Assembly: GCA_951217055.1 (NCBI GenBank)
Contig: OX578276.1
Coordinates: 135,909,787 to 135,973,786, forward strand
Direction: 5' to 3'
Length of the DNA: 64,000 bases
Source of the DNA: Gerris lacustris
Lineage: Eukaryota; Arthropoda; Insecta; Hemiptera; Gerridae
Positions 11,496 to 22,984 of this stretch are shown one piece after another. How positions within the stretch are numbered: the stretch's first letter is position 1; every line of letters begins with the position of its first letter. The notes beneath the pieces were generated by a model that saw only the letters and a program-made list of their open reading frames with translations, was not told where the DNA came from and did no database searches. A program made the position numbers and the translations under genes.

Positions 11496-12070
11496 TAGTA
11501 CATTACGCGTCGAGTGCGGAAAGTAGCATTTTGCATGCGAGTGTGGAGTTTGCACCCGAGCGACAGCGAGGGTAGTAAAACCACACGAGCAATGCAAAAT
11601 GCCGTTTTCGCACGAGTTGCGTACCGTACTTTATCTACGATTGTTAGATTTAAATAATAAATACAGAAACAAATAAACTTGCTGTATGTAAGTTCGTATC
11701 TCTCTCTTGATAAAGATGGCATTAATTCATTAGTTGTATTTTTTGCCGAATTAATTATTTCTGGAGGAGTATTATTCTCCACATTTTCGTCAAAGTCACT
11801 TGATTCACTTATTGTTTTTCACTAAAAACTCGATATAAAGAGTTACTTTAATAAAAGAACAGCAAATTAGTTTTGTTAAATGTAAACAAACTTGCTAATC
11901 GTGCTTAAAGCTGATGAATTCCTCTTCTTTACCTCACTAGTGTGGTAAAGAAGAGGAATTATTCAGAACTATGAGACGCGATGCGCAATGAATACAAGTA
12001 CGTAAAGAATCACTTTCTACGCATCTAAACAAAGATATAATGTTTATATTTTTCGTATCAATCGTAGATA
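11496..12070 (-). pseudogene. Crypton-like element C1, internally deleted, keeping the start of a tyrosine-recombinase-like ORF
   Basis: This is the longest of four copies of family C (others at 14442, 43108 and 63329). On the minus strand it begins TATCTACGATTGATACG, has a perfect 17-bp-arm hairpin (AATTCCTCTTCTTTACC) near 11922-11965, and then an open frame at about 11690-11815. That frame reads SESSDFDENVEN... and then LMPSLSRERYELTYSKF. The S-R-E-R-Y-x-x-x-Y-x-x-F pattern resembles the first helix of the core-binding domain in Crypton/ZMYM-type tyrosine recombinases (family knowledge, motif level only). The expected ATG position reads ATA. The frame then runs into the 3' end sequence, consistent with loss of the catalytic domain. 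The catalytic Arg and Tyr are absent. Terminal GCGTAATGTACTA is shared by the copies. Confidence 0.45.
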
Positions 12071-12189
12071 AACAATTGTTTATACCACTTGACAGATTGT
12101 CCCGGGTTTTCCAAATGAGATAATTTATCTTAAATAATCCTATGTGGCTGTGTGAGGAGGGGGGCTGAACCTTTAAATTATAAACAAAA

Positions 12190-12757
12190 CATATTTTGCT
12201 TCCGAGCTTACCGAAGGTAACGGAAGCATTGTGTTCACTTTTGAGAACGAAAAACTTTTATGCCTCCGATTTTAAAAATTCCAAGACAGAAATCCGTTTC
12301 AGACATCAGGGAACATTTTTGGTCTTGTGTCTGTCTGTCTGTCTGTCTGTCGGTCTGTGTGTCCGCGAATTATGAAACGTGCGACGATAACTTGAGTAAA
12401 TGTCAACCGATATTGATGAAATTTGGTAGACATGTTCATTTTACCAATGCCCAGAACGAGTTCGTTGGACAACATTATCCGTCCAAGCGTTCACGAGCAA
12501 CGCTCGCGTAAACGTGAACTTCAAATTAAAAAAATTGGAATCTTAGGTCGGGAAAAAAATCTAACTTCATCTATTCAATATGACAAACATTTTTTTCAAA
12601 TACAATTTTTCAATAAAACCAACAGCGACACCGCTATGAAGTGTTAAAGATCGCTAAAACTATTAATTGTTTTTACACAATAAACATAATAACAATAAAG
12701 TACATGATAGGATGCGAGGAAGCTATGTGCCACACTAATTGGCAGTCTATTTTATTT
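12190..12757 (-). mobile_element. HINE-A' subfamily copy
   Basis: It starts with the family hairpin GCTTCCGAGCTTACCGAAGG and its complement, has CAGAAATCCGTTTCAGACAT and a long (GTCT)n tract at about 12330-12352, and ends GAAGCTATGTGCCACACTAA TTGGCAG. The central part (GCGTTCACGAGCAACGCTCG, then CGTAAACGTGAACTTCAA) differs from HINE-A but matches 37107-37687. A' thus shares ends with A but carries a different interior. Confidence 0.75.
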
Positions 12758-13029
12758 ATTTTTCAATACCTTAATCAAATAAAATTAATAATTAATACAA
12801 AATTGAACATTAAGAACATAAAATACCATAATACGAGTATTCTATAGTTAATCATTTTAAATTTAACATCTTAGCACTCCAAAATGTTATCTCTCCACTA
12901 GGGAACAAAGTGTCTTGAGCTGCAGAGATTTCTCACAATTTGCTCTTATATTCGTACTGCTTTACAATAATTATTTTTAATAGAATTAATTAGTTATTTT
13001 ATATTTACTTCATTTTTTTATAGATTTAT

Positions 13030-13135
<106 letters not shown>

Positions 13136-13256
13136 TAATATTTACATTATTATTATAATTATAATTTTTTTATGAATTTACTAGGCATCTACAATATGTT
13201 ATCTTATTAAGTTTTCTTATTTTAGTTTTAAATAGTTACAATTTTTATATATATAT

Positions 13257-13278
13257 TTTTTTTTTTTTTTTTTTTTTA
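13257..13278. repeat. poly(T) tract left of a LINE remnant
   Basis: A T run lies on the 3' side of the minus-strand LINE remnant at 13555-13690. It could be what is left of that element's poly(A) tail. Confidence 0.4.
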
Positions 13279-13554
13279 TATAACAACATAATATATTTTT
13301 ATGAGAATAATAACATAATAACATGAATATATAATAGTACAATATAGTAATACAAAAGGAAGAATTTCTAAATTAGTTGTTGTTTACTCCTCTACTAGGT
13401 CGCCCGAGCGTAGAGGTGGAGTCTGTTCACTATATTTATCTATGTTTTGTTTTTATTCTTATAGATGATTAATTTTTCTGATTAACTGGCTCTGTTTCTT
13501 TATTTTATTTATTTATTATTTTGTGATTGGAAAAGATTCTATTTTTAGTAAATG

Positions 13555-13690
13555 CTAACATCGTACTATATATCATTCGTGCTTGTAGTATTTCTTAAGG
13601 TGTGCTTTATATTTATTGTATTGCTGTATTTCTCTTATTTTTGCGGGCAGTTTATTGTAAAGTGTAGGTGCTACTCGTGCACATATTATG
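13555..13690 (-). pseudogene. LINE ORF2 C-terminal remnant
   Basis: On the minus strand a frame reads APTLYNKLPAKIREIQQYN followed by KYKAHLKKYY. This matches the typical last residues of Jockey/CR1-group LINE ORF2 proteins (P-x-LYN-x-LP...I+E...F+..LK.YL; family knowledge). A stop follows soon after. No RT motifs are left, so this is a 5'-truncated dead copy. Confidence 0.5.
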
Positions 13691-13831
13691 CTTAAGTTTA
13701 TTGTTTAAATGTTCAAGGGAAAAATTCTACTTATCTTGAACATTATATAATGAAATATAATTTTATTTTTAATTGAAAAATGTGGTTAAATTTAAACACC
13801 TTCTTTAAATTTGTGTAAGTATACTTTGCTC

Positions 13832-14002
13832 TTGATGGGTTTTTTTAGGTGTAACCAAAAGTAATCAAAATTAATTAATTTTCATTAATTAATTAATAAG
13901 AATATGACCTTACACAAAGGTTCGAAACGTGTCACAAATAATGTTATGAAAATTAATTAATTTTGATTAATTTAATTGCACCTAAAAACTCCATCAAGAA
14001 CA
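13832..14002. repeat. foldback element with a degenerate hammerhead-like core
   Basis: The arms GATGGGTTTTTTTAGGTGTA and its inverse (ACCTAAAAACTCCATC) enclose AATTAATTAATTTT-rich stems. The central loop contains ATGACC ... GGTTCGAAACGTGTC at about 13900-13932, resembling stem II, the GAAA box and a GUC-like site of a hammerhead. The CTGANGA box is not intact. Confidence 0.45.
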
Positions 14003-14060
14003 AATTACTTATATAATTTTATTTTGTTTTAATTCTTTTAAGGATCATATGTTAATTAAA

Positions 14061-14100
14061 AATGGTTATATTTCACCCATTTCGGGCATCATCAGACCTA
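14061..14100 (-). ncRNA. hammerhead-ribozyme-like motif
   Basis: On the minus strand: CTGATGA, then stem II TGCCC/GGGT around a GAAAT loop, then GAAA, then TATA with a possible cleavage site after ATA. The stem I strands GGT and ACC pair over only 3 bp. This layout (type I with almost no stem III) is known from Penelope-like and retrozyme elements. Activity is uncertain because stem I is short. Confidence 0.45.
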
Positions 14101-14441
14101 TAATTTATTTTGTTTTCTTAAGTAAAAATATGTACATAAAAGAATGCAAATAATAATAAAATTAAGATTCGAAAGAATACTTGAATGAAATCGAGCATTG
14201 TTTTATAAAATATTAAATAGGATGGGCCAGCTAGTAATATCGGTGAAATACTTTAAAACTACAAAATGAGGGAACCAGATATTATTAAGCCTCCGGGCTG
14301 TACAATAGCTTTTCAAAACTGAGTGGTTGCCCTCATCCAATCCATCCACAGATTTCTTTATATTTGTTTTCTCAGTCTCAGCTCTTTACGTAAAAACGGT
14401 GATTTTCTCTGTTAAAGATGTTTAGTTAAGAAAATAACTTT

Positions 14442-14830
14442 TATCTACGATTGATACGAAATATAAACATTTTATCTCTGTTTTAGATGCATAGAAAGTG
14501 ATTTTTTTAGTAGTTGAATTTATTGCGCATGCGCGCGTTTCATAATTCTTCCGCACTAGTGCGGAAATAAAGAAAAATTCTTCACCTCATCGCACGATTT
14601 GCGTGTTTGTTTACATTTACCAAAACTAATTTGCTTTTTGTTTAATTAAAGTAACTGTTTTTTCTGTATTTATTATTAAAATCTAACAATCGTAGAAAAA
14701 GTACGGTACGCATCTCGTGTGAAAACTGCATTTTGCTTTGTTCGTGCGGTTTTACTGCCTCGCTGCCGCTCGGGTGCAAACTCCACCCTCGCATGCAAAA
14801 TGATATTTTCCGCACTAGATGCATGTACTA
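14442..14830 (+). mobile_element. Crypton-like C2, short deletion derivative
   Basis: It runs from TATCTACGATTGATACGAAA to GCATGTACTA and matches C1 with the coding part removed. It contains the perfect 18-bp palindrome TTCCGCACTAGTGCGGAA at about 14549-14566 and the common right half (TACGGTACGCATCTCG, GCTCGGGTGCAAACTCCACC). Confidence 0.65.
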
Positions 14831-16681
14831 TTTCACAATCTGTTTATGTATGAAAATTTAATGTTTTAAATAATTGTTTAATAACTTTATTGCTCCGTGA
14901 TCTTCTCCTTGATTTGCCCATTTTTATGAGATCAGAGCATTATCAAAACGTTTTTATTTCAATTTAATCATAGAACCAATTTATAAAAAAAAAATATATC
15001 CTTTACCTGATTGTCTAAATATTTAAATATTTCAAAATTTGCTGTTTTCTGTAGCTTTTTTTAATTACGCAACTCATGAATAGCCCTCCTAGTTTATAAT
15101 AGGTACATAATTTAGGGATTGGACAAATAGTTATTATTTAAAATTTGCTTGAAAAAATAATGTTTAGAGACCGTAGTCATTAGCTAAGACCTTTAAGGCT
15201 TATTTAGACGAGAAGAGTTTCTCGCCTTTCAGATTCAATAAACTCGCCAGTGAGCATTTAGCTATTAAATACTCTTGCTTTCGATTATCGGATAGAGATT
15301 TCCTGTTCGAGAGTCGCCTAATGATTGTTTACTTTATAATAAAAATTTGCACTTGACTTTCGAGAATGCTATGGGCAAGTCTCGAAAGGCTATAAACTCA
15401 GGTTCTTTAGTTATTTACACATTTTGTTGTAGAGATTATTACGATAATACGATACTTGCTTCAAAAATATCAACTAATGTAAAAGGGCTTTCTTTATGGC
15501 TTGATCGTTTTATTAATCGAACATTCCAGATTCGTACAAAGCGGTTCAAACGGATTTTTGCATTCGATTGTCAAACGTGTTCTTGCATTGGGTGCTAAAA
15601 AATCTCAAAATTAATCAAGTTTGGATTGAATAAAGTTAAAATTTAATGAAATTTATCGTACCCATGAATGCCCGTGGAATTCAAGCAACCAAAATCAAGA
15701 ATATTTTTATCTAACACATATTAAAATTTTCCCTTCGAGTGATGTTCAATTTCTTTAATATTTATCTTCTTCGGTATGTACTAAGTTCCTTGCGAAGAGT
15801 GTCTGAACTGGAGCACCTAGATGATTGCATCACAGTACTCATTCTTTCACCCAAACTCCTTTATTTCTTCTTCACCTTATTAATTCTTGCCCGAAATAAT
15901 CAGCGATATCAACCACACCATCCCTTACGAAGTTGATTTCATCACTGATGCCTGAAATCTCTATTTTCTTGAAGGTTCAATCTTATTGAAAGGCAATGTT
16001 TCTCGAAGGATATGTATGAGAAACTATCCCCGTCAAAATACCCCTAAGCAACTTCCACAATATTCAAATCGTTAGGTATTTACGATAATCATATGATTAG
16101 TTTAAACGAAAAGATTTTTTTGACGGGCACAGTTTTTTGAAGGCTGTATATAGGAAACTTTCCGGTTTACTTTAACTAAATCGGCCTTTCTAGTACACTC
16201 CATTCCGTCCATCTGTCCCACCCCTATGGTCTATCACGACTATGGTCAAGGGAAATATTTTAAAGCTATTTTCGAAGTCTCCTTACCGCTCCTGTATCCC
16301 ATATAAATAAATAAAAGGGTCTGCAGACCCGTTCTAGCTTAAGTGCATTTTACTTACCGTACTTGTTCTATCCCCCCTCATTTTGTTCTGATTTAGTCGT
16401 GGACACCCTCTTAGCATTCTGATATTAAGAGAACATCGATGTAACTATACTTCTCGACTGTTAGTGTAGAAAATATTGTTTAAACTATTTTTGAAGTTAA
16501 GATAACCTAACTGGCTCTTCAGCCAAGTCGCTACTCTTAAGATATTTAAGCTGTCAACATGCTTAAATATCTTATGTAAGAGTTAAAGGTCTCTCCATCT
16601 TGACTGGATTTATCATAAACTCTTCAGTTGTGTTTTATTAATGATGGTCAAAAGCACTTAACTTGCTTTCTGGTTATTTTT
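14831..16681. other. no gene called; possibly decayed coding DNA
   Basis: The stretch 15170-16450 has a slightly higher GC content and an 83-codon frame (15347-15598), but the frame is broken at both sides and I recognise no domain. A hairpin of GATATTTAAGC/GCTTAAATATC lies near 16540-16575. I cannot classify the region. Confidence 0.4.
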
Positions 16682-17128
16682 CTCCCGAGCTTACCGAAGG
16701 GAACGGAAGCTATGTGATCGTTCAGAAGAACGAAAATATTTTTTTGTCTCCAATTTCAAAAATTCAATGACAGAAATCCGTTTCAGCCATCAGAGAAAAT
16801 ATTTGGTTCCGTGTCTGTCTGCCTGTCTGTCACTTAATTTTCACTCAATTTTCGTGAACCATACATTGTGAACCGGATTGTGAAACATATCTTAAAAACT
16901 ACTCGTCCGTTATGAAATTTGGATGGCAGGTCATAATTAGTGTTGGTGCCATATAAGTTTAATCTTTCTGCGCCTATTTGATTCTCTTCCAAATACGTAC
17001 TAACATACATTTATTTACACCTATAACGTCGAAAGTACTGATCTTATATTTATGAAATTTAGATGGTTTGTCGAAAGTAGGCATCAGCAGATACCCCATA
17101 TCTGGGGCTCTTTGAATTATACTAAATT
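16682..17128 (-). mobile_element. HINE-A copy, truncated
   Basis: It starts CCCGAGCTTACCGAAGGGAA, has the family blocks in minus orientation (CAGAAATCCGTTTCAG, GTCTGTCTGCCTGTCTGTC), and stops near ATACCCCATATCTGGGG. It is followed by a separate copy in the opposite orientation, giving a tail-to-tail pair. Confidence 0.7.
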
Positions 17129-17162
17129 ACTTCTTAACAATTATGACATATTTAAATATTCT

Positions 17163-17731
17163 ACCAATTAGTGTGGCACATAACTCCCTCGTGTCCTTTA
17201 AGTAAAGTATTTGTTATACTTTAATGATATTATGCTATTGCAGCCTATTATTGTTAAATTTATTTGATTCCCCCCCCCCTCCCTGTTTTTAAATCTGTTA
17301 AAATTGTTATGATTTTTTACATGAATTTAAGTATCGAATTAGCAAAATTTAAGGAGCGTAGACGGTTGAAATTAATCTGGGGCTATATGCGGGCTCCTTT
17401 CGAAAACCATTTAAATTTCATAATAATATGAGGATTTTTAAGGATACAGGTGTAAAAAAATTTATGTTTGTGTGCATGTGGAAGAGAAACAAATGGGTGC
17501 TGAAAGTTAAAACTTATATGACCTGCCATCCAAATTTCATTAAAAACTGATGAGTTGGTATTAATTTATTTATGTTCACAAAAATTAAATGACACAGAAA
17601 CTGAACTAAAAATGTTCCCTGATGTCTGAAACGGATTTCTGTCCTCCGGAGACATAAAATATTTTGTTCTTCAGAAAGATCACATAGCTTCCGTTACCTT
17701 CAGTAAGCTCGAAGCAAAAACGGAGGGAACA
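17163..17731 (+). mobile_element. HINE-A copy
   Basis: It runs from CCAATTAGTGTGGCACATAA through AGGAGCGTAGACGGTTG and GTTTGTGTGCATGTGG to the hairpin region TTCCGTTACCTTCAGTAAGC. There is a run of C near 17270. It lies next to an inverted partner at 16682-17128. Confidence 0.7.
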
Positions 17732-18514
17732 TAAAATCAATATGACAATAATACGTGGTAAAAGCATAAAAGCATTAAAGAATACGAAGTAGGAGGCCAA
17801 GTTTCTTTAATACCAGTTTATTTCAAATTCCTACAAGAAAAAGCAAGAAAATTAAAAAAAAAACTAGATTGGTTTAGATTTTATTTTTAGTACACATGAA
17901 TTATCGCTCCCCGTGTTACTTATTTGTCTTTTAGTAGCCAATCAACTAAAATACGTTAAGCTGATATTTTAGTTAACACCAGTTACAAATTGCGGGATTA
18001 TTACGATCATCAGGAACATAGAGATAATTGTTACTATTAAACTAATGAGTGTTCTTGATATCTAATTGACGTTGATTGTCATTTTAATCTAATCCTAAAT
18101 TACATTAATTTCCTCTTGAATGTAAATTGAACCGACTGAATCAAATGTATAGTAGTAATTACTTGATGAGTAGTTAACGTGATAATACATTGAAACCTTT
18201 TTTTTAATGGAAAATATCAAACTTGTTTCTTGTTTTGGGCTCGAATAACTGCTTTCATAGTACATAATTTATTTCTTGTTCCGTCTTGGCTAAAACATTC
18301 TACTTTTAGCTGGTTAAATAACATTTTCATGAATTTTGTCCCATCTGATTATTCGCGATTAAAGAAATCACAGCTGTTGTAGCATTCTTTGGCAGCACCC
18401 TGAAACACATAAAATATTCAGGTTTATTTAGGTCAAGTATCAGGTATCACATTTGAGGTCCAAAAGAGAGAGAATAATCATAAAATATGCATATATACTG
18501 GTAAAGATGCTTGC
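17732..18514. other. no gene seen
   Basis: AT-rich sequence without recognisable coding or repeat structure. Confidence 0.4.
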
Positions 18515-18539
18515 TTATTTAACCAAGTGGTTTAAAATA

Positions 18540-18780
18540 TGGCTCTTTTTAGGGTTTCGTTGGTAAAACCAAAAAAAGAAACCCATATAGTTTCGTTCAT
18601 GTGTCTGTCTGTCTGTCTGTCTGTCACTCTGTACGGTTCCAATAACTTTTGAATAAAAAGAGATAGAAACGTGAAACTTTCCAATATTAAAGATCGTTTT
18701 GACGCGCACACAGGAAAAATATAGCGAACTCAAAATTATCAGCTGTTCAAATCCAAAATGGCGGATAACTCACGTCATGC
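18540..18780. mobile_element. HINE-like 5' head with (GTCT)n
   Basis: TTTTTAGGGTTTCGTTGGTA, AACCCATATAGTTTCGTTC and a (TCTG)5 tract are arranged as at the start of family E (TTTTTAGGGTCCGTAGGC, then CTTATATTTTCCTGCG, then GTCTGTCC). Probably a separate Helentron-like family. The right end is not found. Confidence 0.4.
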
Positions 18781-18814
18781 GGAAAAAATATTTTAAGGTA
18801 AAACAAATAGAGTC

Positions 18815-19797
18815 TGTCAATTAATGTGGTGCGTAACTTCTTCGCGTCATATTTCTTATACTTTAATGATATTATGCTTTTAAAACATATTATTGTCAAA
18901 TTTATTTAATTTGCCCCACGTTTTTTAAATATGTCAACTTTGTTTCGATTTTTTACATGAATTAAAGTACCAATTTAGCAAAATTTAAAGAGCATAGACG
19001 GTTCCAATCAATCTGGGGCTATCTGAGGGCTACTTTTGATAAACTATAAAAGTTTCATAAAAACCAGATACGTACTTTTGAAGCTATAGGTGTAAATTAA
19101 TGTATGTTTGTGCGCATGTGGAAGAGAAACAACAACTCGAGGTCGTGGGTTCGATCCCGTGCCATGATACTCTGAAATGCATCAATGAATCGCGGACGGT
19201 GCAGGGCGAGGGACACCCTTTATGGGGACTCTTCCCCCACTCATTGATGTGGGTCCGATCCGTGTCATGATGATGTAATTTGTATCTATGGTTCGAGGAC
19301 GAAGCAGGGCGAGGGACACCCTTCATTGAAACTCTTCCCCCACGCTTTGACGCACGCTTATATAGCTTACTAATGACCACACCATACTCGCTTCGGCGGT
19401 ACAATGTACAAATGTATGATGTGTGAAGTAGCTGGAACTCTCCACCACGGGGCGTAAAAAGGGCCTAAGTGATGGCCTAATTGCAAGGTTCGAACAAGTG
19501 GTTCGTCCTACCCGTTCTAGTAGGAAGTACTAGACTACTGCTACTACTATATGGGACCAACAATGGGCTACTCATGAACTACCACCCAAATTTCATTAAA
19601 ATTGGACGTGTGTGGAAAGATTCGTTAGTTCGCAAAAATTGAACGACAGACCGACAGGCAGACATGAGACCAAAAATGTTCCCTGATGTCTGAAACGGAT
19701 TTCTGTCTTGGAATTTTTAAAATCGGAGATATAACATTTTTTCGTTCTTCAGAACGATCACATAGCTTCCGTTACCTTCGGTAAGCTCGGAAGCAAA
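18815..19797 (+). mobile_element. HINE-A copy interrupted by a SINE-like insertion
   Basis: The left part is 18815-19133, ending GTTTGTGCGCATGTGGAAGA. The right part resumes at about 19550 with TATGGGACCAACAATGGGCT and ends with the family hairpin TTCCGTTACCTTCGGTAAGC. About 25 bp of family sequence are missing at the junction. Confidence 0.75.
19134..19549 (+). mobile_element. SINE-like insertion, tRNA-related, with a 102-bp internal tandem duplication
   Basis: The insert is GC-rich relative to its host. It begins with CTCGAGGTCGTGGGTTCGAT followed by CCCGTGCC, a good Pol III B-box, and ends in a TAC-type simple tail (CTACTGCTACTACTA). Inside, a unit is repeated at 102-bp spacing: GCAGGGCGAGGGACACCC occurs at 19201 and 19303, and the B-box-like GGGTTCGATCC/GGGTCCGATCC also recurs. 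No A-box was identified, so the head may be truncated. Confidence 0.6.
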
Positions 19798-19842
19798 TTG
19801 TTAGTCCTTTTCACCTATTCATGCGTCGAACGGGGTACACAC

Positions 19843-19843
<1 letters not shown>

Positions 19844-19927
<84 letters not shown>

Positions 19928-19938
19928 GTATATATATA
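19844..19938. repeat. (TA)n microsatellite
   Basis: About 90 bp of alternating TA with one CG interruption (TATACGTATA). Confidence 0.95.
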
Positions 19939-20853
19939 TTGAAACAAGTCATTTATTTGATATAATTGATGTATTATTTTATGCAAAAATTTGTACAATC
20001 CTGTATTTCACTTCCCTTTGTTTGTTCTTGCTATTATAAATAATTATCTAAACATCTAAACATCTCTTGTGGGTGTATTGTTATTTTTTACATGACAAAG
20101 ATGTTAATTAAGATAATAAATAGGCTGCAGGTGAGACGGTTATATTCTTCAGGTATTAGAGGATAATGAGATTGCCGACTTAGTGTTCTTCTGGAACTAA
20201 ATGTACCGTTGTAATTAATACAAAATGAATTTCATCTTTACTTATTCTTCATTGTATGGAATTCTTAGAATTATTTTGACCGAGTCTCCGCTAGCGGAAT
20301 GCCAATTATGCTTCAAGTTCTATAATTTAATCATTCTTACCTACACCGGGGCATACGGATGGCAAGGTTTGGAGTCGGTTTTGGCGAGATCCTTTGTACA
20401 GAGATTTGTCCTTTTATGTATTAAAGATTACTAATAATGCTGAGGCACAACGAAAACTATGATACATTAACTTTATTTCCAACCTTCCCTCCACAGTTTA
20501 ATACAAATTTATTCTTTAGTAAGAAAAATTAGTTGATAGATTTCCACTTCATTTAATACGGTCTTAAACTTAATTGATTTGAACAAATCTATATTTCTGG
20601 CTATAAGCCTATATTTTCTCTATTTCAAGGAAATAATGGCCCTTTGTCATAGCGGTTAATGGGAATAAAGAAATATTGAAGACGTCCCTTTCCGGAGCCC
20701 GGCAAGAAATTGAGCCAACAAGTCTTCTTCGAAAACTTGGCACTCTTTTTTAAGAGCCTAACTTAATCTTTATTTCGAAGGTTGAACGTTATTGTAAATA
20801 ATATTATACTTCTGATTATTGTTTATACTTTGAAGAAGAAGAAGAAAAAAAAG
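19939..20853. other. no gene seen; MITE-D fragment
   Basis: At about 20355-20425 the sequence TTTGGAGTCGGTTTTGGCGA and ATTTGTCCTTTTATG resembles an internal part of MITE-D. The rest is unassigned. Confidence 0.4.
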
Positions 20854-20876
20854 AAATATATATATATATATATATA

Positions 20877-21085
20877 GAAGAAGAAAGAAACGTTTATTTT
20901 AAATAAATTTGACATCGAACATAAATACAAACGTTATTGACCCTTGGAATTTCCGTCGGGAGAGTTCCGCTTATCTCAACATATAAGTAACTAAATAATC
21001 ATGCAGTAAGCTAAATTTGTAACAAATTGATTTACACATTTCATGCCTTACAATAACAGATCACATTTTGTTTTCATATAAATAC

Positions 21086-21127
<42 letters not shown>

Positions 21128-22453
21128 CTTTAAATAAAAGTGTTGTATGAATATAAATAAAGGTCCTAATCTTAATAAACAACCATTTTAGTCGTATAAA
21201 ATTCATTAAAAACGCTAGATAATTTACGTTTAACATTTTTAAGCGAGAGAGAGAGAAAAAAAACAAAAAATAACTGTAAAACAATATCAGTAATAGAGAT
21301 TTAACATACTTATTAGTCTGATAACTACAAGAATAAATTATGTAACTAAACCAACAATAACAACAAAACAACTTAAATAATTACAAGGCTAATAACAAAT
21401 TAACTTCAGGAATAAAACATATAAGAATAATAGATAACAACTAATAATAATAATAGTAGTAACTAATAATAATAGTATAATAATAGTAATATGTAATAGT
21501 AATAATAGTAACTATACATGCAGACATAAATACACAAAAACATATACCTATATAATTTCCTAAATCTATACATATTTTACAAATATTTATTGTAATCATA
21601 ATTTTTAGAAGTAAAGTTTTGTATGCCTAAACTTGAAAAACCATGAATTTACTTTAACATATGGTTCGTCTGCGACTATAAGAGGAGGATACGAACCCCT
21701 CTACTGCTGGCCAGTCAGCACCATTTAAGTAACTTAAGGCAGATTGAGCTGATAGTTCCGTGCTGCCCAGAAAAGATAACCTAATGTCAGCATAGGCCGT
21801 ACACTCAGCAAAAAAATGATATAAATCTTCATTTTCTTGGATGCCACACGCTGGGCAACGGGGTGAGTCATCCTTGTTCCAGAACTTATAATTTAATTTG
21901 ACCATATCCGCACGAAGTCTAATAATCTTTCTGATGGCGTGAAAAGGTCTGAAGCACAAATAATTATCGGAAGGAGGAAAAGACAAATGATTATATACAG
22001 GGTGACTGGCGCTATTCTTTGTCGACCTCAAATACTGTCTAACTTCGCTTGATTTCATTTCACTCAACAATTTAGGAGAGAGTTCGTTCCATTGGTTTTC
22101 AGTAAGATTATTCTCTGAAAGAATGATGTTATGTGTATTGAGAAGATTTAGCCATTCTTTATACCAACTAATTTTCTTGAAGATAATTTCATTTGCTATT
22201 TTAAAAGGCAGTCGAGACGGATCCATACTTAGGACTTTACTGATATATTTTAAATGAAGGCGATAGGTATACAAGTATATGCTGTTTAAACCTGTTTCTA
22301 ACATTAAAAAATAATTAGGTGTATAAGGCGGGAGGGCAAATATTTTTTTTAGAAAAAAGTATTGGAGCTTTTCAACTGCTTCGAATTGAAGCCAGCCCCA
22401 CACCTGAGCGCCGTAACACATCACCGATCTAGAGACTGCGTGAAACAACTTCA

Positions 22454-22454
<1 letters not shown>
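20877..22454 (-). mobile_element. 5'-truncated LINE inserted in a (TA)n tract
   Basis: Minus-strand element with the ORF2 end at 21654-22454, an approximately 0.8-kb 3' region with a poly(A) stretch (poly(T) on + at 21091-21127), and (TA)n directly at both borders (about 20855-20876 and 22455-22498). The bordering (TA)n suggests the target was a TA microsatellite (inference). Confidence 0.55.
21654..22454 (-). pseudogene. LINE ORF2 C-terminal part (post-RT region), 266 codons
   Basis: This is an open frame without the RT catalytic core, starting close to where a LINE RT thumb region ends. The residues VMCYGAQVWGW near the N-terminus match the common 'YG..VWG' signature after the RT domain. 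Near residues 200-225 a zinc-knuckle-like CPACGIQENEDLYHFFAEC is the C-x2-C-x9-H-x3-C motif of many Jockey/R1-group LINEs (family knowledge). The frame is intact over 266 codons, so the copy is fairly young. It is 5'-truncated at the (TA)n border, which is the usual outcome of target-primed reverse transcription. No endonuclease or RT is left, so it cannot move alone. Confidence 0.75.

Positions 22455-22498
<44 letters not shown>
22455..22498. repeat. (TA)n microsatellite at LINE border
   Basis: Pure alternating TA adjoining the truncated 5' end of the minus-strand LINE. Confidence 0.95.
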
Positions 22499-22500
<2 letters not shown>

Positions 22501-22509
22501 CATTCTCGT

Positions 22510-22871
22510 GTCTTATTATTATGGCACTTTTTTTACTTTAGCACTCCCCTGCATCACTGTTGTGTTAATAGTTATTTAGACAAAGGAACATAACATACAG
22601 AGTAGTATATTATATTCCTTAGTCTAAATGACTATTAAGACGAAGGGAATATTTATTCCAATGTACCTTGGGACAAAGGAATATTACACTTGTGTTTATC
22701 ATTGTGATCATGACCCTTAGTCTAATTAACTATTAAGATAAAGGAATATTAAATATAAACCTGTCCCAGGAGTCTCATTGCCTTGGGGAGACAAACACAC
22801 AAACCTTTGAGACTTTTGTACGGCAGAACGAAGGGGGTGCTTCAGTAAAAAAGTGCCATTATTATTATACG
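22510..22871. mobile_element. MITE with approximately 35-bp terminal inverted repeats
   Basis: The left end TTATTATGGCACTTTTTTTA, then CTTTAGCACTCCCC, is inverted at the right (GGGGGTGCTTCAGTA, then AAAAAGTGCCATTATTA). The interior holds three variants of a TAGTCTAAATGACTATTAAG-like segment. The superfamily is not clear. Confidence 0.6.
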
Positions 22872-22984
22872 GATGGTCACACAGAATGTGGTTCTGTTTC
22901 GACTTTCCCTGTTTGTTCACTGGGGTTACATTTTACATTTATTTTTATTCAATATGGAATTTACGCAAATTACTGAAATTAGTT

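Noticed and set aside
11471..11782. Full 103-codon frame as a gene
   Set aside because: Only the first part resembles a recombinase start. The rest is the non-coding 3' end of the Crypton-like element joined by deletion.
12330..12352. (GTCT)n tracts as independent microsatellites or telomeric repeats
   Set aside because: They occur at a fixed position inside HINE-like families. No TTAGG-type telomeric arrays were seen.
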